From positions 717,058-781,057 of the forward strand of contig CALYLW010000052.1 in NCBI GenBank assembly GCA_944989445.1: 64,000 bases of DNA, read 5' to 3'. Position 1 is the first letter of the stretch, and every line of letters begins with the position of its first letter. The DNA is from Ampullaceana balthica. Its lineage: Eukaryota; Mollusca; Gastropoda; Lymnaeidae. A model generated the notes under the pieces. It did not search any database. It saw nothing but the letters and a program-made list of their open reading frames with translations, and had not been told where the DNA came from. Shown here piece after piece: positions 58,501-64,000 of the stretch. The translations under genes and the position numbers were made by a program.

Positions 58501-60546
58501 CACATTGTTACCTGTACAAGATAATACCATATTGTTACCTGTACAAGATTATAATAATAACACATTGTTACCTGTACACGATTATAATAATACCACAGTT
58601 ACCCGTACAAGATTATAATTATACCACATTGTTACCTGTACAATATTATAATAATACCACATTGTTACCTGTACAAGATTATAATAATACCACATTATTA
58701 CCTTACAAGATTATAATTATACCACATTGTTACCTGTACAATATTATAATAATACCACATTGTTACCTGTACAAGATTATAATAATACCACATTGTTACC
58801 TGTACAAGATTATAATAATACCACATTGTGACCTGTACAAGATTATAAGTATACCACATTGTTACCTGTACAAGATTATAATTATACCACATTGTTACCT
58901 GTACAAGATAATACCAACATTGTTACCTGTGCGAGATAAATTAAAAATAAAAGTACTGCCATCATTCAACAGAAACAAAATATTAAAATATACCTGAAAA
59001 TCTTTTTATTCCTCACAAAGAATACATTATCCTTCCTTTCCTGGAACTTCCCGAATTTTACCAGTGGATGTTGTCCTCGGTGGATACAAAGTGCCAGCTG
59101 GGGTGAGTACACATTTCAAATTAGGGGAGCAAGGATTCATTTATGAAAATAACTAATTTTAGTTTTGATATTGTGCATTTGTTGAATTTTAAACTGAAAG
59201 TTTTGGACTAGGGTGGCCTAAGCACCACTGAGTATATTGACAATAGCCTCCAGGGCCCCAGTTTGCTTTAAGAGACCCCTGCAACAGTTAGTCAGTTAAT
59301 TATGTGTTAGTAAAAGGTTTCTTATTTATTTTAGTTAAAAGTTATAGATGAGTCTGGTTTTTTGGGAGTTAATTTTTTAAGTTTGGTTATTTAGGTTTTA
59401 ATTTTGTTCATGCTTTTTTATCTGTACAATAGTTTCCCATCAATCTTCCCTCTGAGCTGTCTCTCCAATGCAGCGCAGCCATTTAGAGTTACCAAGCAGC
59501 GAATTTTTATCAAGGATAATATTTGCGTGGTTGTAGAATATATAATTCTGCACACACGAAAATGAACCCTGCACAATGTCGCACATGATTTTATATTTTT
59601 GCAACTTAGAGGGAACATTGTTTCCCCATGTGTCTCTGTCTTGTGCTTTCTTTATCAGGTGTTACCCAAGCTTTTTATGCCTGCAACTCCATGCATTCTT
59701 TGACCTCCATCTCTTTAACTCTGTGAATTCTATGCTAGATTTTGTAGGGATAGGTTATCTGGTCTTTATTCTTTCTTGAGTACTGGGCTCTTGGTATAGT
59801 TTTTCCAGTTCTTCTCTCTTGGTGATGATGTTTGAACATTTTATGTTCAGGTTCTTTCAAAAGTATGTGTCAATAAAACACATTCATTGTCATACAGCCA
59901 GAGACATACTGTACCAAAAATCTACATTCTAAATGTTGAGATTTCAGAAAAAATACTTTAAAAAAAACTTTTATTTGTAGAATCTTGTGACCATGTTCAA
60001 CCCAAGGCCCGCCAGACTTAACTTTGATGAGCCAGGCAAATATTTACCTGACAGGTGGCTCAGATCAAATGAGAACAGAAAAAAAGACACTGCAAGTAAT
60101 CTAATTGTATTGCCCTTTAGTCATGGACCAAGAAACTGCATTGGTCGAAGATTTGCTGTGCAAGAAATTTATCTGGCCACAGCAAAGGTACGTTTTTTTT
60201 GTGGTGAGCTGTGATCAGTATCCCAGTAGTTCGGGTTAGAAAAATAATTATTTCAGATGTGTTATTGTCTTTATTTCAGATGACCCCGCAATGCCCCATG
60301 TCACTTATTTTTACCGATTGTTTTTTTAAAATTTATTTAATTTCCAACATTTGAGACCAGGCAACATGGCAAAGATATTGTAAAGACATATTTTTCTTAA
60401 ATTTTTCCAATTTCTTTTAACCTTTTTCACAGGTTCTTCAGAAACTGAAGATTGATTTAGAGCCTGAATCATGGGATACTCGGTTCAAGTATACAGTATT
60501 CATAGAACCAGAAAAGCCATTGAAGTTCAAGTTCACTAAAATTTAA
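46551..60546 (+). CDS. CYP10: Mitochondrial-clan cytochrome P450, CYP10-like, complete (541 aa)
   Basis: Nine exons join in frame: 46551-46827, 48293-48515, 49036-49217, 49459-49657, 50403-50577, 52799-52965, 59021-59102, 59981-60187, 60433-60546. Product: a haem-thiolate mono-oxygenase of the mitochondrial matrix, fed by adrenodoxin-type electron donors; substrate unknown. Seen: an Arg/Ser/Leu-rich presequence (residues 1-50), proline hinge EIPGPKG, the ESIGVVTFNQRLG segment, I-helix FAGTDS|T at 347-353 across an exon junction, K-helix E405-S-F-R408, PDRW at 458-461, and the haem loop FSHGPRNCIGRRFA with Cys488. The RNCIGRR pattern is typical of mitochondrial P450s. Length matches the roughly 545-residue Lymnaea CYP10, described from snail dorsal bodies. 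The exon 3 acceptor at 49035 was chosen because an upstream AG gives a stop. Intron 6 (6.1 kb) holds a retroelement. CYP10 rather than another mitochondrial CYP is inference. Confidence 0.9.
46581..46676 (+). repeat. 24-bp coding minisatellite in the P450 presequence
   Basis: Four in-frame units encode SLGQLSGV, SLGQLSRV, SLGQLSGV, SLGQLSRV (residues 11-42). The alternation of Gly and Arg units suggests a 48-bp higher-order duplication. No acidic residues occur in the repeated part. Confidence 0.95.
46915..47407. mobile_element. piggyBac-type MITE in P450 intron 1
   Basis: Flanked by TTAA on both sides (46911-46914, 47408-47411). Ends CTCATTAGCTCCTGA and inverse TCAGGAGCTAATGAG form perfect inverted repeats. 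TTAA duplication is the piggyBac signature. Internal sequence recurs at about 62810-63120. Confidence 0.8.
47522..48082. repeat. 24-bp minisatellite in P450 intron 1
   Basis: About 23 units of GATATTTGGGTGGGTGGCAT plus AGAT; open on both strands (WVGGIDDI on plus, TQISSMPP on minus) because of the multiple-of-three unit. Not coding. Confidence 0.95.
49776..50230. mobile_element. MITE half and a pogo-like end in P450 intron 4
   Basis: 49776-49870 begins CAGTGGCGTAACAACGGG and shares the GGCGCC-rich interior of the 15882-16043 family but lacks a second end. 49881 begins CAGTCGGACCTCTCTAAGTC, resembling pogo/Tigger termini; its other end was not found. Confidence 0.5.
50955..51980 (-). repeat. 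Duplicated tRNA-Val-derived repeat
   Basis: On the minus strand around 51095-51165 a tRNA-like sequence reads GTAGTGTACTGGTTATTACG, CGCCTTATACGG and GGGTTCAAGCCC, close to tRNA-Val but with unpaired acceptor arms and an altered anticodon loop. A second, more decayed version is at about 51705-51765. Shared flanks (AACTGTGATT, CCCAGCGAGGGT, CCGCATGGTTGGNNGACGTA) show that a unit of about 600 bp was duplicated. SINE-like rather than a functional tRNA. Confidence 0.6.
52006..52240. repeat. CAA/CAACAG low-complexity tract
   Basis: Imperfect (AACAAC)n with AAAACA variants; open frames here are low-complexity artefacts. Beyond it, 52330-52560 has the GGGCCCCCGGCCCCC and (ACAG)n motifs of the 23580-25800 repeat. 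Confidence 0.8.
53018..53283 (-). repeat. Putative 3' LTR of the retroelement (266 bp)
   Basis: On the minus strand it starts TGTCACGTGAG and ends GACGTTACA, giving the TG...CA rule. It directly follows a purine-rich tract, GGATGGGGGTGAA (plus-strand 53284-53296). No second copy exists in the window, so the call rests on position and ends alone. Confidence 0.55.
53666..54440 (-). pseudogene. RNase H domain of the retroelement, split by a SINE
   Basis: Reads KPILVTPQWDKPFIVSTDAS, then YLSRNLTRTEGNY, TIERECLAIVWALQKLQKYL, then after the SINE LTDHKPLVAF, VNRWAMLLADYKFDI and GKDNVVADILSR, ending at a TGA (complement of 53666-53668). The motifs STDAS, IERE, TDHK and VADxLSR are those of Ty3/gypsy RNase H. 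Confidence 0.85.
53854..54148 (+). mobile_element. tRNA-derived SINE inserted in the RNase H region
   Basis: The head GCGCGGTGGTCGAGTGGCAG holds box A; box B is GGTTCGAATCC at 53908-53918. The body matches 14961-15248 closely; 3' end GAAGGAGCGTCTGTATAG and a GATAA-rich tail. Target duplication is unclear. Confidence 0.85.
54440..55506 (-). pseudogene. Reverse transcriptase domain of the retroelement
   Basis: Motifs in order: KVYPIPMAYRDTVKQEIDYL, SPTVIVKKKNGKIRLCCDYR, FTTFDLNRGFWQI, AFIAMDEVYEWLVMPFGLVN, YVDD at 54775-54786, FLGYRIGGG, LLGLCNFYRPFI. This is a Ty3/gypsy reverse transcriptase with an intact YVDD box. The frame shifts near 54480, before RNase H. The segment upstream of the domain (KKLHIDKLRAYGD) corresponds to the end of integrase in this order. 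Confidence 0.9.
55515..56560 (-). pseudogene. Integrase domain of the retroelement, upstream of the RT
   Basis: The zinc-finger half reads THDSPLGGHMGAKKT, FYWPKMARQIKVYIKR, then a stop/frameshift exactly where the first Cys of CxxC is expected (next frame: TVCLRHNPKDG). The core contains AIDLIGP, YAFTIVDIASSWGEAI, LLSDNGSQFNG and HPQSNGVIERLNKTIK, supplying D, D and E. The C-terminal part contains VLVLLPNAKNEIRWEGPYNI. Frameshifts make it non-functional. Confidence 0.9.
56561..57472 (-). pseudogene. Gag nucleocapsid and protease region of the retroelement
   Basis: CWYCNKPGHMASQC at about 57330-57360 is a CCHC zinc knuckle (C-x2-C-x4-H-x4-C). Downstream, CMCLRDSGCTMIVVHSRMV has the aspartic-protease DSG triad, and CDLIIGNIEGVD resembles the protease C-terminal strand. 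The two halves overlap by four bases in different frames near 56852. Protease is followed directly by integrase, not by RT. Confidence 0.85.
57473..58440 (-). pseudogene. Gag N-terminal coiled coil and capsid of the retroelement
   Basis: The minus strand encodes an E/K-rich coil (KVAKEEEKLKIAEEKDMRK, ERVERVARRELEKLQIDKL), then beyond the inserted SINE MDVYLDYFESIMAMKGYDKE, DWPAQLMTQLTGEAFEA and FRTQAELRNALRTFKDSH. The W-x2-QL-x3-LTGEA segment looks like the capsid motif shared by Gmr1-type Gag and the vertebrate SCAN domain (inference). Stops occur near 57950, 57790, 57710 and 57570. Confidence 0.7.
57997..58214 (-). mobile_element. Second, distinct tRNA-derived SINE, in gag
   Basis: Perfect 9-bp duplication TGACTTTCT at 57988-57996 and 58215-58223. 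On the minus strand the head is tRNA-like (box B GGGTTCGAGCC), and the 3' tail is (CA)n, seen on plus as GTGTGTGTG. The body differs from the GATAA-tailed SINE, so this is a second family. Confidence 0.9.
58440..58930. repeat. 33-bp minisatellite adjoining the retroelement
   Basis: About 15 units of CACATTGTTACCTGTACAAG plus ATTATAATAATAC. It replaces the expected 5' LTR and start of gag, and ends about 90 bp before exon 7 of the P450 gene. Confidence 0.9.
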
Positions 60547-60556
60547 ATGTTTAATA

Positions 60557-61448
60557 CAGTGGAACCACTCATAACAAGCACCTCTAATAACGAGTAATTC
60601 GCATAACGAGCAACAAAAAATTTGAAAAAGTTGCTCCTTTAATGAGCGAAAAATTCCAATAACGAGTGAAAAATTCCCATAACGAGTGACGCAGAAAGGG
60701 AAAGTCAGTTTTTCCTGTAAATTCATTTGTAAACCTGCACTTCCGCCCCAATACATTAGTAAGTATGTGTTTAGCACTCGGTCTGTTAGCGTATTGTTTT
60801 TGTGTGTGATCATCCGCCGTTTTTACAAATTTTGAATTCAGACAGTATTCGTAATTTTTTATGTGTAATAACCTGTGCTAAAATTCTTCGAAAAAAACAA
60901 ACACAAGAAGACAATCATAAGAGAGAAAAAATAACTGTTGAAAGGAAACTTAAAATCATTGTAAAGCAAGAACAAGATGTTAGCGTAGCTAATCTAGCGT
61001 GCACTTACAATCGGCCAACATCAATGATTCGCACTATTCTCAAGAATGATTAAGGAGATGGATGCTTCAAAAGGAGTGTCAAGAATGTCTACGAAACGGT
61101 TACTTCACATTTGCGTCAAATTTTGAAGCGTCTTCAAAAACAAAAGTCTTTAGACAGTTTTCTAGTTAAAAAGGATTTCTTATTCTTTATAAATTCATAT
61201 TTTTGTTTACGTATTTAGTTTCAAATCTAAATTGCATTCCAGGTTGTTACACTCTTAAACAATTCGTAAGTAATTTTATTTGAAGAAATGTTAATACAAA
61301 TTTTTGAAAAATGAGTATTTTTTCAGCATGGAACGCATTATCGTATTTGACATTGATTTGTATTGTGAAAATTGTTTTGTTTAAGGAGTGTTTAGCTCTA
61401 CGGGTAAGACTCTGGAAAGAATTATGCTCAATATAAGGGGTTCCACTG
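60557..61448 (+). mobile_element. Tigger-like element 10 bp after the P450 stop codon
   Basis: Inserted at TA (60555-60556, 61449-61450). Ends CAGTGGAACCACTCATAA and the inverse of CAGTGGAACCCCTTATAT. Length 892 bp. It carries a pogo/CENP-B-type helix-turn-helix frame but no DDE domain, so it is non-autonomous. Confidence 0.85.
60802..61053 (+). pseudogene. pogo/Tigger N-terminal HTH fragment
   Basis: Reads KREKITVERKLKIIVKQEQD, VSVANLACTYNRPTSMIRTI, LKND. This is the helix-turn-helix of pogo/Tigger transposases and CENP-B. The frame stops directly after the HTH and no DDE domain follows. Confidence 0.75.
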
Positions 61449-61449
61449 T

Positions 61450-64000
61450 ATTTGTTTGCATTTTTTAAAGTTCCTGTTACAAAAATTATTTGACGTTTAA
61501 ACCATTGATGGAAACTATAACACCACACCTTCCTAAAGTACATTCTAAAAATATTTTTAAAATGAAGATCATAAAAGTTGGATAATGATGATCTGAAATA
61601 AACGGAACGGCTAAATAGTTGTACTAATAAAATTAAAGGGATATATATTTTAATCATTGGACACATTCAAATAAGGGCTTTAAAATAATTGTATTTTGTA
61701 TATCATTATGGAAAATTTTACCTTTATGTAAAAGAAACTTCATAAGTAAGGCCAGTTTCCCAAACAAAACTTTAACTTTGTTATTTCTGTACCCCGAATG
61801 TCATACGACTTTGCCTTTGAGTGAGACCCAATAATATTAAAAATATGTATTACTTATTTCAGATCATTATTTGTCTTTGGAATAATTTGTTTCCCCTTTA
61901 TATATTACAAACAAAGGGGCCCGCTTAAGTCGACGGCCTCGGGGTATGAAAAATGGCGCCAAGATAACCGATCATCAAGTTAAACGAAAACCAATATGGC
62001 GGCAAAATATTAACATGCGCTTGAAATTTCTTTATAATTATATACCTGATGTGCGTTAATTAGTGATGGGTCAATTAATCAGAATCGTATCGGAATATCG
62101 GGACCCTAAAATTTCTTTACTCTTTCCTAAGGTTAAGACCGTTCATTTTTAAGGACCGTTTAAATATAACCCAGAGTTCCCACTCAGTCGGGAATTCTTA
62201 AAATAATTTTCCCGGTCTTGAAAGTCGGGAAATAGTCGGGAAAAGTTATGACTAGTCGGGAATTTTTACATTTTGCCGAAGTAAATGACTTTGATTACGT
62301 CTCTGTTGTCATGTTTCGATTCCATTTAATAAAAAAAAAGTTACCAGTTTATAATTGTCTGCGCATGCGTTAAAGGTCCAATTTTTCGCCTCGCCTCGTC
62401 CCATGGCGAATGTTTGCAATGCCCGTCGAATCGGCGAATTTAAAAAAAACCAAAACATATCAATATGGTAATTTTAAGTTTAATGCTTTTGACGTGAAGG
62501 ATATCTGTCACTAAGAGACCGCACTCGAATTTCCTCCGTCAATCAAATGATACGTGTAGCTTGTAATATAAATAGTAACAAATGCGGCCTTGACCTTAAC
62601 AGAATTCGACCTACAACAGTGATGACGTGTATATTAATATATACTAAAAGAATATTAAGAAATTGATTTGATTTCACCGTCACGCGTGTGTTAGTCTCAG
62701 TCCCGTATCTTTCTGGTAACAAAGCAACAACAAACTTTTAAAAGAATAGTAATAATTTTTTATTTAATTATATAAAAACCACTGTCGATTCTCGATACAA
62801 ACCTTTATTTTCTTTTCTAAAGATATTCGTTTATCTTAAAAAATAAAATGATTAATGCATCTGAAAATGAATTAAGTTTAATAATAATATAACATGCACA
62901 GCAAAATAATGACGGATTAAACACCACTAACGCGATTTTCGAGTACCTCTGGTGAATACATACTCAAACTAATTCAAACACACGGAATCAAATTTAAAGT
63001 AAAAACATGCTGGAATTTTTATTGAAATCTCGTAGAATCACACAATAGCCGGAAGTCTCGAAGAAAGCGAGATGTCAACACTGTTTTGAACTAAAAATGC
63101 CAAAGTGCATTGCTAGGCGAACAGATGGGGATCGAGCTAACCGACGTTAAGTTGAAAATTTGGCACTCTTTTGTGCTCGAAATGTTAGGGCTTGGCGACT
63201 TTAAAAAATCGAATTAACCGCTGAAAAAATGCAAAGACAAAGAGAGAATTTGGCGGTTCCAAAAAAAAATGTCGACTTAATAGAGCTGACGAGTTAACCG
63301 GGTTCGAGTTAAGTGTATATATCAATAAAAAGCATTCACTCTTTAAAAAAAGTCAATTTTAAAAGAAAAATAATGCTGATTCCATCTATATTTTAATAAA
63401 TTTTAATTTTAAAATCAACAAAATAATATAAGATTTCATATTTTAATAATTGCTGAATCCATCAATGTTCCCACAAATCTTCACTGTGCCCTGTTGCTAA
63501 ATGCTAACATAGATAAGATAAGATAAGATAAGATACATCTTTATCAAACAAATTTACTACCTGAGAAAAGAGTGTAACTTATCTGACAAGACTAAAACAC
63601 CAATAGAATGTCTAAATAGTCATTCATCAGATATAACTGTAAGCACATGGTATCAAAGAAGTATATTCTGGCCTGGGGGATAGTTTAACCTAGGCTATAG
63701 CCCTGGGTATATTCTGGACAGGGGTTTAATCTGGCCTTTTACATTGGGTCACAACCCATCATGGGAGAAAAGCTGAATGAGTATATCATTGATACAGCTG
63801 TATCAAACCCTAATGGAACAAGATTTTCTTTGATTCATCTTTATAAAACTAACTTAAGTTAATTTTTTTTAGGGTAAAAAAACTTTTTTTTAATTGTAGT
63901 AGGTGAAATATTATTTTATCATTAATTTACAATTGTGTTTTTGTTTAAAAAAACAGGAAAAAAAACTCCAAAATAATTAAGCCAAATCAAAATTAAGACT
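61450..64000. repeat. Transposon-derived composite, no gene seen
   Basis: 61917-63316 is bounded by CTTAAGTCGACGGCC-like and GAGTTAACCGGGTTCGAG ends, possibly one old pogo-like element. Inside, 62810-63120 repeats the interior of the 46915-47407 piggyBac-type MITE. Near 63512 a (GATAA)n tract resembles SINE tails. The last 450 bp are AT-rich with no recognised feature. Confidence 0.45.
61597..61602 (+). promoter_or_regulatory. AATAAA polyadenylation signal candidate for the P450 gene
   Basis: First well-formed AATAAA noticed beyond the Tigger-like element; if used, the 3' UTR would include the whole element. Confidence 0.3.

Overview
The window is AT-rich, intron-bearing animal DNA, most likely from a gastropod mollusc (inference). 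Genes have GT-AG introns of several hundred bases to several kb. A complete mitochondrial-clan cytochrome P450 of about 541 residues resembles the molluscan CYP10 type. Much of the rest is tRNA-derived SINEs, hAT, pogo/Tigger and piggyBac-type elements, minisatellites and an LTR retrotransposon. No bacterial, CRISPR or operon-like features are present.

Layout. (1) 81-9309, plus strand: seven 3'-terminal exons of a CEP135/TSGA10-type centriolar coiled-coil gene. The 5' part lies outside the window, and the 3' UTR runs to about 10.2 kb. Its introns hold minisatellites, a 1.86-kb hAT element with a perfect 8-bp target duplication, a fossil LINE reverse transcriptase and many short repeats. (2) 10.2-21.5 kb: intergenic, with minisatellites and a 2.9-kb hAT relative carrying nested SINE and MITE insertions. 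(3) 21521-27482 and 34914-37640, plus strand: two tandem four-exon genes for proteins of 130 and 129 residues. Each has a hydrophobic N-terminal leader encoded by exon 1, followed by what I read as a stand-alone Smr (small MutS-related) domain. Exons 1-3 have identical lengths (69, 133, 133 nt) and intron phases in both. The 7.4 kb between them holds a tandem array of a roughly 450-bp stem-loop-bearing repeat and three 24-30-bp minisatellites. (4) 37.6-44.6 kb: repeats only, including an inverted array of the same 450-bp family. (5) 46551-60546, plus strand: the nine-exon P450 gene. Intron 6 contains a decayed Ty3/gypsy-superfamily element on the minus strand whose domain order is Gag-protease-integrase-reverse transcriptase-RNase H. 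This is the Gmr1-like, Copia-style order. Two SINEs are inserted into it. (6) 60547-64000: a Tigger-like element starting 10 bp after the P450 stop codon, then further transposon-derived DNA.

The genes do not form a pathway. The CEP135-like product would act at centrioles, the P450 in the mitochondrial matrix with adrenodoxin-type electron supply, and the Smr-like pair in or across the secretory pathway. The features most worth follow-up are the leader-bearing Smr-like gene pair with an altered LDxH motif, the rearranged pol order of the retroelement, a four-unit minisatellite encoding part of the P450 mitochondrial presequence, and a tandemly arrayed repeat family with a conserved stem-loop. 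All coordinates, exon joins and repeat boundaries were read by eye; no database search was run.
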